In this document: positions 23,201 to 37,385 of the stretch, one piece after another
Numbering within the stretch: position 1 is the stretch's first letter
Layout of the letters: each line of letters starts with the position of its first letter
Source of the DNA: Branchiostoma floridae
Taxonomy: Eukaryota; Chordata; Leptocardii; Amphioxiformes; Branchiostomatidae
Direction of reading: 5' to 3'
DNA length: 64,000 nt
Assembly: GCF_000003815.2 (NCBI RefSeq)
Contig: NC_049979.1
Span: 1,888,327 to 1,952,326, forward strand
Translations under genes and position numbers: made by a program
The notes under the pieces: generated by a model
Database searches by the model: none
The model's input: only the letters and a program-made list of their open reading frames with translations
What the model was told of the DNA's origin: nothing

Positions 23201-24603
23201 GGTGAACCTGGCACAGACGACTCGGGACCAGGCCATCAGCAGGGCGAAGGCGGACGCTGCTCGGCAGGCAGTGGCGGCCGGCGCAGTGGACAGCTCTGTG
23301 GAGGTTGGACTCCCTTTCCACTAGGACGGCGCTCTCGCCGCCCACTCTCCGTGACCTAGAATTTGACATATTGCTCAACAAATTGTATAGAAAACAAATG
23401 AATCTTTTTACTATTTCTGTGTTTTGTTGTCTTCTCAGTCGCACTTTTACGTTTTGTATGATATACCCAGTGTGACAGTGAAGGGTACACATATCCTATT
23501 TAGGTCGCAGTGAGAGCCCAGCTCGATCGCCGTCTAAGTGGAAAGGGGGCCTAAGTAATCACAAACTAGCAAACATATACAGTCAGCTGCAAAGTTCCTG
23601 TTGTAAATTTGATTTTTTGTGTAACACTGTGTTTTTCTGAAGAATGAAATGTAAGTAAAGGGGAATTTGGATCATAATTTGAAGAAAAAAAAGCTAATTT
23701 AAAAGTACTGCAGCTGAAGTTTCACTTTGAATTTTAGTTTGCTCTGTATCCTGGCATCTTTCAGATCTATAGATGCATCTGACTTTATACCTTTTGTCCA
23801 CACCTCACATCATAGTGACCTACAAGTATTCAAATAATTTTTTTTTAAGTTAGGCCACAGCAAGTAAATTTTATGGATGACATCAGCGCGTGCATTAATT
23901 TTCGCCTGATTTAAGAAAAAAAACAATATTTTTTTTCTTTTGCAGGGATGGTCAACATGACGATAAAGTACCAAAATGAGCAAATATGTTGTGTTGTAGC
24001 CTAATAACTGTACTTGTAGAAGTGACACTTGCGAGGTACCCAGGACTGTAGTTGTAGAAATGAAACTTATTGGATAGTTGTAAAAGTGACAACAATAATA
24101 TGGAAGCCATGAGTGTGGTTACCAACTTTGTTGGTGATGCCAGTCCACCACACACTAGTGTCACTTTTACCACACCAGTACATGTCTTGAATACAGGAGT
24201 GAATGCCATGTTGGCACTGATACCATGTTTTGCCCCTTTAATTCTTGTTACAACATTCATCACAACAATTTTATGGTGCCTATTTTTAAAAATGTAGCCA
24301 TCTTGTTTTTTTCACCCATCTTGTTTTTTTTCCGCCCTATCGCACCATTTTTGCAGTCTGCAGAGGATGTCATCCATAAAATTTACTTGCTGTGGCCTTA
24401 CCAGTGTCTACATGGTTTTCTGCAGATTGCAGAAGTGCATGAGGTCCCCCTAGCGTACCTGCCTGGAAATGCAACCAAGGTCACCGTGAAGGCAGTGGGG
24501 ACCCTGAAGGACAGACACACCGGTGAGGGGACCGACCTTGCTGGCATCAGCAGTTCTAGATCTGGTACCATGGCAACGGAGCAACAAACGGCAGAGGGAG
24601 ATG
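17212..24603 (+). CDS. Hydantoinase/oxoprolinase A + DUF917 fusion, copy B (5' part)
   Basis: Exons: 17212-17389, 17927-18078, 18696-18875, 19602-19819, 20248-20330, 20795-20892, 21241-21336, 21977-22195, 22395-22505, 23145-23303, 24426-24603. All junctions are GT/AG and phases chain without a break for 557 codons. The start ATG lies in CAACATGGCGGCG. The N-terminal Hydant_A_N domain begins with the phosphate-binding loop GVDVGGTNTDAVV (residues 8-20). The second ATP-site motif VVIDIGGTTSDVG is near residues 276-288. VGPTSTGYGLVREGLVFGGA and [13 protein letters not shown] belong to the hydantoinase A domain. By homology with copy A the protein should continue into DUF917 (about 1,030 residues in all), but the exons are lost at the N gap. 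It is predicted to be a cytosolic ATP-dependent cyclic-amide hydrolase of unknown substrate. Vertebrate 5-oxoprolinase has a HyuA-HyuB layout instead, so this is a different architecture. Confidence 0.9.
17542..17732. mobile_element. MITE with TA duplication in intron 1 of copy B
   Basis: Ends GTTCACCTTTATCCGT and its near complement ACGGATAGAGGTGAAC are flanked by TA on both sides. Subterminal GTAACCTAAATCCGTTG pairs with CAACGGATATGGGGTAC. The same family recurs at 22862-23057. Confidence 0.7.
18549..18646. mobile_element. Short Mutator-like MITE with 9-bp target duplication
   Basis: A 98-bp near-palindrome begins TAGCCTGGAATCCAG and ends with its complement. It is flanked by GCTCGGAAG at 18540-18548 and 18647-18655. 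It shares ends with 15257-15576 and lies in intron 2 of copy B. Confidence 0.85.
19370..19581. mobile_element. MITE with TACTGTAAATGC ends, next to the exon 4 acceptor
   Basis: Starts TACTGTAAATGCA and ends TGCATTTACAGTA, with inner TTCGCGGT motifs. It ends 20 bases before exon 4, inside the space normally holding the branch site and pyrimidine tract. Related to 8450-8653. Confidence 0.75.
20460..20620 (+). mobile_element. tRNA-derived SINE head
   Basis: An A-box-like TGGCCGAATCGG (20525-20536) and a consensus B box GGTTCGAATCC (20567-20577) are spaced as in a tRNA promoter. The flanks do not form an acceptor stem, so this is a SINE and not a tRNA gene. It lies in intron 5 of copy B. Confidence 0.6.
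21686..21862. mobile_element. MITE with AATCTCCAAGCAGAT ends
   Basis: The left end AATCTCCAAGCAGATC pairs with GATCTGCCTGGATAT on the right, and inner AAGATAGTATCAAAGC pairs with GCTTTTGATACTATCTT. It lies in intron 7 of copy B. A second element with these ends is at 35625-35775. Confidence 0.65.
22862..23057. mobile_element. Second copy of the GTTCACC/ATCCG MITE
   Basis: Right end CCGGATAAAGGTGAAC and inner ATATCCGTTGCTTTTAAAA / TTTTTAAAAACAATGGATAT match 17542-17732; the left end is worn. The centre contains TGGTTTCAAATTGCA and its inverted copy. Lies in intron 9 of copy B. Confidence 0.65.
23853..24397. mobile_element. Harbinger-like MITE with TTA target duplication
   Basis: About 33-bp terminal inverted repeats: left begins GGCCACAGCAAGTAAATT, right ends with the complement. 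TTA flanks both sides (23850-23852, 24398-24400). The trinucleotide TTA/TAA duplication and a GGC start fit PIF/Harbinger transposons. It has no transposase and lies in intron 10 of copy B, ending 28 bases before exon 11. Confidence 0.7.
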
Positions 24604-24614
24604 GTGATTTTCCT

Positions 24615-24714
24615 NNNNNNNNNNNNNNNNNNNNNNNNNNNNNNNNNNNNNNNNNNNNNNNNNNNNNNNNNNNNNNNNNNNNNNNNNNNNNNNNNNNNNN
24701 NNNNNNNNNNNNNN
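24615..24714. other. Assembly gap (100 N) between two truncated genes
   Basis: The gap follows the exon 11 donor of copy B by eleven bases. Exons 12-18 of copy B and the catalytic half of KAT5 are both absent between here and 25072, so far more than 100 bases is missing or the join is wrong. Confidence 0.95.
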
Positions 24715-24737
24715 CGCTTCGCCGGCGTTGATCGGAC

Positions 24738-24859
24738 GACGAGTCTGCGAGCTCTAAATTACGAGGAGGCATGATCCTGACAGGAAGGGTGGACCTCTGC
24801 CATTTCTTCGTCGGCAGCGGGGTCATGCCTCCTCGTAAATTAGAGCTCGCAGACTCGTC
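24738..24859. repeat. Inverted repeat, 37-bp arms, at the gap edge
   Basis: Arms 24738-24774 and 24823-24859 match at 36 of 37 positions as reverse complements (GACGAGTCTGCGAGCTCTAA...). The spacer is 48 bp. Such hairpins can stop sequencing and may explain the adjacent gap. A (TAAG)n tract follows at about 25000-25022. Confidence 0.8.
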
Positions 24860-25050
24860 TTCCAATCGAATCGCGCCTAATGTGAGGGGGGTATAAGACA
24901 ACCTAGGTAGCAACACAGATACTAAAGAGCAACAAAGGGCCATGGAGGACCAAGTGCTGTGGAGGAGCCTGTCTGGATCGGTTTGAGTGGGAGCTCGAAC
25001 TAAGTAAGTAAGTAAGTAAGTACGTAAAATATTAACAAGAACACCATCTA

Positions 25051-29576
<4,526 letters not shown>

Positions 29577-29792
29577 CTTGGATAGTGAGCTGTAAAAAAT
29601 AAAACAACTCGTCTGATTGGTGTAGGGACAATATTTTGACCAATCAGCAGCTATTTCACATTTCTGAGGCTAAACGGGGTCAAAGGTAAAGAGGTTACTT
29701 GAGTTCATAGGAGAAAACGCTTTTGGTGTACACACAGTACACAGTAGGTGATTTGATGGTCCTCATCACAAAAAGGAAACGACAAATTCAAG
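29577..29792. promoter_or_regulatory. Divergent promoter between KAT5 and a + strand gene, paired CCAAT boxes
   Basis: Only 216 bp separates the two start codons. It holds CTGATTGG (29613-29620) and CCAATCAG (29640-29647), an inverted pair of CCAAT (NF-Y-type) boxes facing each other with a 19-base spacer. No TATA box is evident. Function is inferred from position and motifs. Confidence 0.6.
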
Positions 29793-29863
29793 ATGGAACA
29801 GGACTCAACGGACGGCGTCGTTATCAAACAAGAGACTGTAGAACCAGTAGAACTAGAGAGCAG
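29793..29863 (+). CDS. First coding exon of an unidentified gene
   Basis: ATG in the context CAAGATGG opens 23 codons reading MEQDSTDGVVIKQETVEPV plus a few more, then AG|GTATAA as a donor in phase 2. VIKQE fits the SUMO-acceptor consensus (hydrophobic-K-x-E). The peptide is acidic. The gene continues into or beyond the N gap at 30234 and no further exon was found. Not recognised. Confidence 0.5.
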
Positions 29864-30233
29864 GTATAATAAGCCAAATTGATTGTCACTTTTGATAGCT
29901 TGATTGTGTCATGTGTGATCATGGATTTCATCAGATATCCAGGCCTGGTTGAGGACTTTGTGTGCATACACCATTCACTTTAAAAATAATGTATTGCAGC
30001 AGCGTTTACCAAACTGTGTTTTTTTACTTGCGATCACCAAAGAAAAAGTAATATAACTCCTTAGATTAAGTCAGGAACATCTGTATGTGGCATGTTTGAA
30101 CAAGTCCTTCACACATGCAAGAGTATGATGTTTTAGGGAGATGTTGGTGGATAACATAACGTAACAACACTTTTTTTTACACTAAAATGTTTGAGGCAAA
30201 ATTTCTCGAAGAAATGAAAGGCTAGCCAAAAGA

Positions 30234-30333
30234 NNNNNNNNNNNNNNNNNNNNNNNNNNNNNNNNNNNNNNNNNNNNNNNNNNNNNNNNNNNNNNNNNNN
30301 NNNNNNNNNNNNNNNNNNNNNNNNNNNNNNNNN
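30234..30333. other. Assembly gap (100 N)
   Basis: It lies between the unidentified first exon and the 3' end of a LINE. Its true length is unknown. Confidence 0.95.
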
Positions 30334-30354
30334 AGAACGGAGATTAGTTTAAAT

Positions 30355-32116
30355 TGAATGAATGAAGACCTTTATTGCACATTTTTGCCCCACTGGGCTA
30401 AGTACAGGTCACACGGTAAGAATCACATATATGTAACAATGGAAACAATCATACACATCTATATATGTAGATGTGCGTCTAATCTATTCTAAGACATTCG
30501 ACTTCCCCTCGCTTCTTGGTAATTGTATAAATGTAGCTAGCTGTATGGTTGGTTAGAGTTGGTTTGTCAAAAGCTGTCAGGAATATAAATTTCTCTTTAC
30601 TATTCAAGTATCTAAAGTGGGGATATTTACTTAACACATAATCAAATAAAATGCTCCTATCGCTATCATACAAAGAACAATCCATAGTAAAATGTACTTC
30701 ATCTTCTACTTTCCCTAAACTACAAAATTGGCATATTCTTTGATCTAGAGGAGTGTGGTTATGTCTTCCTGATTCGATTCGTAATTTGTGGCAACTGATT
30801 CTTAGTTTGGTGATGGTAGATCTGTGTCGTACATTGGCAATCTTAAGATATTCTTCTTCTTTATAAGATTGTTTTAATAGTCTGTATGTTCGTAGTTTGT
30901 TTTTCGCAGTCGCAACTCTTTTATCGTTGTGGATTTCAGATAGAAAGGTCTGGAAATAAATATCTTTTAAACGTTGATAGATTGATGAAATAATTTGAGG
31001 TGTACTTGAGACGGTTGACTGGGCGTTTTGCCAGACGAAAGCATAGCCACATTTCTCTAGAGTGTTGCGTACTTCAGAGGCCCAACATTTAGCACCTGAT
31101 GCTTCTAAATCCATTTGGCACAAGAGAGCATCTGCTTGAAGGCTGTCAGCTGGCACGTTCTTGCTAAGTCGAATGAAATACTTGATGGTATTTAGGGAGG
31201 CCTCCAGATGAATGGGGTACCTCCCTAGTTCTGCCTGTGCTGCGAGATTACTAGCTGTTTTGGGGACATTGAGTGAATATTTACAATATTTTAGGTGTAC
31301 AGATTCAATGGGACAATTTTTGGGACTTTTCAGAGATCCCCATATTTCGGACCCATAAAGTAATGTAGGTTTAATACAAGAGTCGAAAATCTTATTTTTA
31401 ACAGCTAGTGGGCAATCAGCTTTGTCAAGTGATTGCCTAATGCTAAACAAAGATTTTAGACCCTTGTTTCTTAGATGTTTGTTGTTGGCCTTGAAAGTGC
31501 CAGCTGCACTTACCACTATACCTAGATAACAATATGACATAACAATTTCAATTACATTGCCATTAAACAAAAAGAAACAATTCTTTGGTAATCTACCTCC
31601 CTTGGTGAAGACAATAATCTTGGTCTTTTTTAAATTCACCTTCAGGTTCCAATGTTTACAATATCTTTCTAATCTAACTAAACATGATTGCAAGCCTTGT
31701 TCAGACTCGGAAAACAATACAAGATCATCTGCATACAAAAGACACGGTACTTTCCTATTGTGTAAACTACGAGAGTTGCAACAAATATCATCAAACTCAA
31801 GAGTTATATCGCTAATAAATAAATTATACAAAGTTGGACTTAAATTACAGCCTTGTCGGACCCCACAGTGAGTTAAAAAAGGCTCTGTAAGGCCGCCGTT
31901 GGTTTTGATGCAATTTGTAGTTTTTGAGTACATGTTTTTTATTGTCTTTAAGAATTTTCCTCCTATTCCAAGGTTGTTTAGTTTGAAAAATAGACCTGCT
32001 CGCCAAACGGAGTCAAAAGCTTTGCTGAAATCCACAAAACATGCATAAATTTTTGCATTTTTGCTTAGGTATTTACTGACTAAAGTGGTTAACACAAACA
32101 AATTATCAGATGTTCT
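30355..32116 (-). mobile_element. LINE, 5' truncated, with open RT reading frame
   Basis: Open for 540 codons (32101-30479). RT motifs: ACFVDFSKAFDSVWR, GVRQGCNLSPTLYNLF, CLLYADDLVLF, and downstream LLYGSEIWGSLKSPKNCPIE. The C-terminal zinc knuckle is CQFCSLGKVEDEVHFTMDC. The 3' end is CAATAAAGGTCTTCATTC with ATTC repeats, as in the CR1/L2-type group. It begins at the RT motif RTSDNLFVL and directly abuts the facing LINE at 32117. Confidence 0.93.
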
Positions 32117-33925
32117 AACACCAAGCAGGCTTCAGACAAAACTTTAGAACTACCGATAATCTGTTTGTTTTAAGTACACTAGTTAGCAAATATCTAAACA
32201 AAAATCGTCAACTTTACGCTTGCTTCATTGATTTTAGCAAAGCATTTGATTCTGTTTGGAGAAACGGCCTCTTGTTTAAATTGAGTAAGCTCGGTATTGG
32301 TGGTAAATTTCTAAAAATAATAGAAGGCATGTATTCAAAGACTATAAACTGCGTTAAATCTAAAAATGGATTGACTGAAACTTTTGTTACTAATTGTGGT
32401 GTGAGACAAGGGTGTAATTTAAGCCCTACATTATTTAACCTTTTTCTTAGCGATATTGTGTCCCAATTTGACGGTGCTCCCTGTAATCCTCCATTTATGT
32501 ACAACAAAACTGTCCCTTGCTTGTTGTATGCTGACGACTTGGTAATTTTTTCCGAGTCCAAACAGGGATTACAGCATTCCTTGAACAATCTGGAAAATTA
32601 TTGTGCACTTTGGAAATTAAAAGTAAATCTTAGGAAAACAAAAATTATTGTATTTAAAAAGGGTGGCAGTCTACCTAAAAACTGTTCTCTCCTGTTTGAT
32701 AATCGTGAAATAGAAATTGTAACTTGTTATACTTATCTCGGTATTATTGTGAGTGCAGCTGGCACGTTTAAAGCTAACAACAAATACCTGAGTGGCAAAG
32801 GTCTGAAGGCTTTATTCGGAATAAAACAATCTTTAGATAAAGCCACCGCCTCATTACCAGTTAGAAACAAACTTTTCGATGCATGTGTCAAACCTATTCT
32901 ACTTTATGGCTCAGAAATCTGGGGCGCATTAAAAAGCCCTAAAACCTGTCCCATTGAATCTGTTCACCTTAAATTCTGCAAACAAGCACTAAATATCCCC
33001 AGACCAGCATCTAACCTTGCCACAAGAGCGGAATTAGGGAGGTACCCCATTCAACTGGAAGCCTCCCTGAACGCTATCAAACACTTTCTAAGAATCCGTC
33101 AAAACGTGCCAGCTGACAGTCTACAAGCCGACGCCCTATCTTGTCAATTACAACTAGATGCAAATGGAAACAAGTGCTGGGCGTCCGGCGTTCGTAAGAT
33201 ACTGGAGGAATGCGGTTTTGCCTACATATGGAGATCTCAGATATCTCTAGGAACAAACCTATTACCTGTAACCAACGCCATCAGCCAACGATTAAAGGAT
33301 ATTTATATTCAAACATTTAAAGCTGAAATACACAATGACAACCGGGACAAATCTTTCGGTAACAAATTACGAACCTATAGATTATTCAAGACTATTTATA
33401 AAGAAGAAGAATATCTGATGGTGAAAAACATACAACACAGAGTGGCTGTCACTAAACTCCGGATTAGTTGCCACAAGTTACATATCGAAACTGGAAGGCA
33501 CAACCGCACCCCTCTGCAGCATAGAGTCTGCCAATTTTGTGATTTGCAACAAGTAGAAGATGAACAGCATTTTATTTTACACTGTAAACTGTACCATAAT
33601 GAACGGATTGTGCTTTATGAATATATAAGAAAAGAGTTCCCATATTTTGAACACCTTAATGCAACGGATAAATTTCTATTTTTGATGCGCCTAGACAAAC
33701 CCTGTATATCAAACATTATCTGTTCCTATATCTACACCTGTACAAAGAAGCGAGAAGATGTCGACCATCCTGTTAGCTTAGTACCTTCAGCTAGTTAATT
33801 GTATCTTGTTGTTTTTGCATATGTTTGTTATGTCTGTTATCAGTCATGTCTGTTATCAGTGACCTGTACCTAGCCCGTCGAGGCATGAATGTACAATAAA
33901 GGTCTTTCATTCATTCATTCAATGA
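32117..33925 (+). mobile_element. Related LINE, opposite strand, 5' truncated
   Basis: The plus strand reads QAGFRQNFRTTDNLFVL from about 32123 and stays open to 33798. Motifs: ACFIDFSKAFDSVW, GVRQGCNLSPTLFNLF, CLLYADDLVIF, LLYGSEIWGALKSPKTCPIE and CQFCDLQQVEDEQHFILHC. The 3' tail is AATAAAGGTCTTTCATTCATTC. It is the same family as the minus-strand copy but clearly diverged from it, so these are two elements and not one inverted in place. Confidence 0.93.
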
Positions 33926-34053
33926 ATTCTCTATAAAAAAAACAGGTTTGACGACTTCACAGACACTCTTGCATTTTTGTTGGAAAACACAGCTTGTGTG
34001 GCGACATCGAGGGTTTTACAGTTTCCTGAGACACAGTTTCCTGACAAGAAAAC

Positions 34054-36457
34054 ATGGGAGGAGTCTGGAGCAACACTTATGGTTTCATAAAGGGGGTGAC
34101 AGACGGCGTTCATATGATGAAACCCGAGGGTGAGCACCCCTCTGTGGTCCGTACGAACCCCGGCTTGCCTGTAGTAGCGCTGATGAACCAAGACACCATT
34201 CAATACGCCCTCAACCCGGAGACGTACAAAAAGGAGCCGTATTCCTTCGGACCCGTCGGCGTTAGCAAAGACGTATTGAGGGGACACTGTCCGTCTATGT
34301 TTTCCAACGACGAAGACCATCGTCGGAAGAAGGCTCTCCTGGTCGACGCCTACAAGCAAGGTGAGAAGTCTCTTTCATCTATTCTCTTTAATCAAATAAA
34401 GGCGCACTTCGGAGAGTGGTCCCGACTCAAGGACGTTCCGGACTTTGAAGAGAGGGTTTTCCACATCATGTCTGAGACCCTGACTGAGGCCTTGTTCGGG
34501 AGGAAAATCGACGGACAGCTGTGCTTCACATGGTTGAACGGACTCATAACTGAAGCCAAAACCTGGATCCCGATGCCCTCCCTGGCATGGAAACGCAGAC
34601 AGGCAATAAAGGCCATCCCCGAGCTTTTAAAAGCCATCGAAACAGCACCCAAGTACCGAGAGCTCGTCCAACTTTGTCATACCCACGGTGTGGAGGTAGA
34701 AGAAGGTATCTTCACCATCCTGTACGGCACACTGTTTAACGGCTGCGCCGCCCAGACCGCCGCCATCGTCTCATCCGTCGCCCGTCTGCACACCCTCAGC
34801 GACGCGGAGAAAAACGAGATCATCCAAACGACCCTCCAAGTCCTGGAGAAACACGGAGGCGTCTCGGAGGAAAGTCTCGGCGACATGAAGACCCTTGAGA
34901 GCTTCATACTGGAGGTCCTGCGGCTTCACCCACCAGTTTTCAACTACTGGGTTCTGGCAAGAAAGGATCTTGTCATTTCGCCAGAAAAAGAAAACATCAA
35001 GGTTAGTTACTAGCTATATATATTATGCTTCTGAAAGAGTTTGGCCTACTTTCAAAGACCGTAAGTTTTCTTGACTTCTACGACTGTGGAATAGACTGTG
35101 GAATTCTGTATAGAATTCCTTTTCAACTACCGCTAATGACTTCATACCCGTCCCCTTTTACAACATCTGGGTTGCGTTGCTGTAGATTGCGGATTACCGT
35201 GTAATTTATGTCGATTATCAAACATGGCAGATGCATGTACTCCCATGATAATCAGTTGGAGGTATTTACTGACAATTTGTCCGGTTATACCGGTCGAACG
35301 AGCATGAATGAAATTAGCCATTTCTGTGCCCTCAACCAAAGTGGCTCGTTTTGAATTCGGTGAATTGTTTTCAATGTTGTGTTGAATCACAGTTCAGTTA
35401 TTGATGATAAAGTTGACAAACAACATCGATAAAGTTTGAAACAGATTTGTATATGTGTTGCTATGCTCCGTAGGTCTGCAAGGGGGAGCGAATGCTTGGA
35501 TGTTGCTTCTTTGCTCAGCGTGACGGATCTGTGTTTCCGGATCCGGACCGTTTCCGGTGGAATCGCTTTCTTGACGAACAAGGAGGCCAGAAGAAGCATC
35601 TTTTCTTCCCTCGCGGAAGGTATGAATCTCCAAGCAGATGCTAGGGTGGAAGATCATGGCGTTTCTGACTGCCTGGCCTCCATGACGGTAGAAAGTCGCT
35701 GTCTTTTATTTTTAATAGAAATTAGGCGTCAGAAAAAGACACGATTTTTCACCCCAAGATCTGCTTGGATATTAGAAAATACGGCACTCGAGTGCCAATA
35801 TATAGAACAGAAAGAAAGACCGGTCTTTTACTCATATTGTAGTTTGGACACCGCTAAGACCCTCCTCTCTCCCTCTCCCTCTCCCTCTGTCTCTCTCTAG
35901 TGCTAACAAGAGTTCGAAGATCTCCTTGAAATGTTTAGAGTTTTTAGTATGTAGGTTTTATTGTAGTTCATTGATAATGCATGTAAGGTTTTAATGTGTC
36001 CATTATTTACTTTCTGTCTCTCTATGGTAATTTAGAATAGGCTTTGGAAGGTACTTGTATGCTATTGCGAAAACACAAACAAAAAGACCAAAAAGAACAC
36101 TTCCCAGTTAATCAGTAGGCTCTTCCATTGACCCATGACCTTTTATCATAAACTATTATTCCTGTAACATAACATAACAAAGCCATATATTTGTTTTCTC
36201 TCTCTCGAAGTTTTATGGAGGCCGCTGACCTCAACAGCCACCAATGTCCTGGCCAGGACATCGGCTTCTTCATGATGAAAACGACCCTATCGGTTCTCCT
36301 GTGCTACTGCAGCTGGGAGCTGAAGGACGCCCCTGTGTGGTCTGATAAGCCCATCCGGGTGGGCAACCCTGACGATCCCGTGCGCCTCGTGCGGTTTAAC
36401 TTCCGCTCAGAACAGGCCGGTCGTGCGCTGGTCAACACTTCTGCTAAAAAGATATGA
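34054..36457 (+). CDS. CYP74-clan cytochrome P450 (epoxyalcohol/allene oxide synthase-like)
   Basis: Three exons: 34054-35001, 35474-35619, 36211-36457; phases chain to 446 residues, close to CYP74 size though short at the N terminus. The start is the first ATG after an in-frame TGA at 34027. There is no N-terminal membrane anchor. The I-helix has GTLFNGCAAQTAA with the CYP74-type Asn (about N229) in place of the usual acid/Thr oxygen-activation pair. The K-helix is EVLRLHPPV (E287, R290). PERF-like FPDPDRFRWNRF is in exon 2, and the heme loop NSHQCPGQD (ligand Cys377) resembles the CYP74 N-x-Q-C-x-G-x-D form. CYP74 enzymes rearrange fatty-acid hydroperoxides without O2 or a reductase; amphioxus is known to have a CYP74-related epoxyalcohol synthase. 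The exact product here is inferred. A polyadenylation signal lies at 36963. Confidence 0.88.
35625..35775. mobile_element. MITE with ATCTCCAAGCAGAT ends in CYP intron 2
   Basis: AATCTCCAAGCAGAT (35625) pairs with ATCTGCTTGGATATT at the right end. It begins five bases past the exon 2 donor. Ends match 21686-21862. Confidence 0.55.
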
Positions 36458-36469
36458 TTTAACGTGTGA

Positions 36470-37200
36470 CGTTTCTCTCACACACATCGGTACGCACAAT
36501 GCAAATCCGCATGGGGTCCGTGTTGGCATTTTTCATGCGCACTCGCACGTACAATACGCACCTCATACGCATCTCAATCGTTCTGTGTCCGTATTAATGT
36601 TTTCTTAGGTTATAGGGCAATTGTCGATTAGCATAGTACATGTATTTTTTTACAAGCGTACCTAACTCAGAACACACTGTATCACGTGACTCCAAGGATA
36701 CTTTCTCAGGTTATTTTTTTAGAATTGTTGCTGAGATTTTATTAACTTAAAGTTTAGATACTTAGTGGATATCCTGTGAGGGGATAGTGTAATAGGTGTA
36801 TTATAAGTTGAATAGTTTCCGTGAATTTTGCTTGTCCTTTCTTCCATCTCAATTTTATTCAAAATATCGTTTTTTTTCCTTACAATTACTGAATATTTAA
36901 TGGTTGTTATTGGCCTGTACCATCGGTTTATGTTATCTAACTTTTGTTATCTTATTATTTTCAATAAAGGTGTACAAAAAGAATTACAATTGTTCCTCGC
37001 TTTGAATGGTCAGTTTGAAATAAGAGAGAAATATCAACTTCTTTCATTTTGTCTTTGTAGATAGTTTATTGCTAAAGCAACTTGCTATTGGCTCTCGTGT
37101 TGAAAACTATAGTATCATGGCTTGTCAATTGCTCCACTAAATCTGCAAACTGGAAAAAAAATCGTGCTCTGCAATGCCGGCGTCCCTGTGGCTCAAAATG
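36470..37200. other. 3' UTR and intergenic, with AATAAA at 36963
   Basis: AATAAA at 36963-36968 is the probable polyadenylation signal of the P450, giving a 3' UTR of about 500 bases. No other feature was recognised. Confidence 0.5.
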
Positions 37201-37212
37201 TAAGGATACATT

Positions 37213-37373
37213 AACCTCCATAGGAGGCTCTCTGCTGGGTCTATTTTAGTCTATTTCTTTCTCATAATACACTTTTGCTGACCATTTCGTTTTGTACAAA
37301 AAGAAATGGCCAGCAAAAGTGTTTTATGAGTAAAAAAAGACGAAAAAAGGCTTAGAGAGTCTGCTATGGAGGC
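37213..37373. mobile_element. Foldback element with 11-12-bp flanking duplication
   Basis: Ends ACCTCCATAGGAGGCTCTC and CTATGGAGGC are inverted, and inner ACACTTTTGCTG(A)CCATTTC pairs with GAAATGGCCAGCAAAAGTG. TAAGGATACATT flanks both sides (37201-37212, 37374-37385). The duplication length suggests a Mutator-type target, tentatively. Confidence 0.7.
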
Positions 37374-37385
37374 TAAGGATACATT

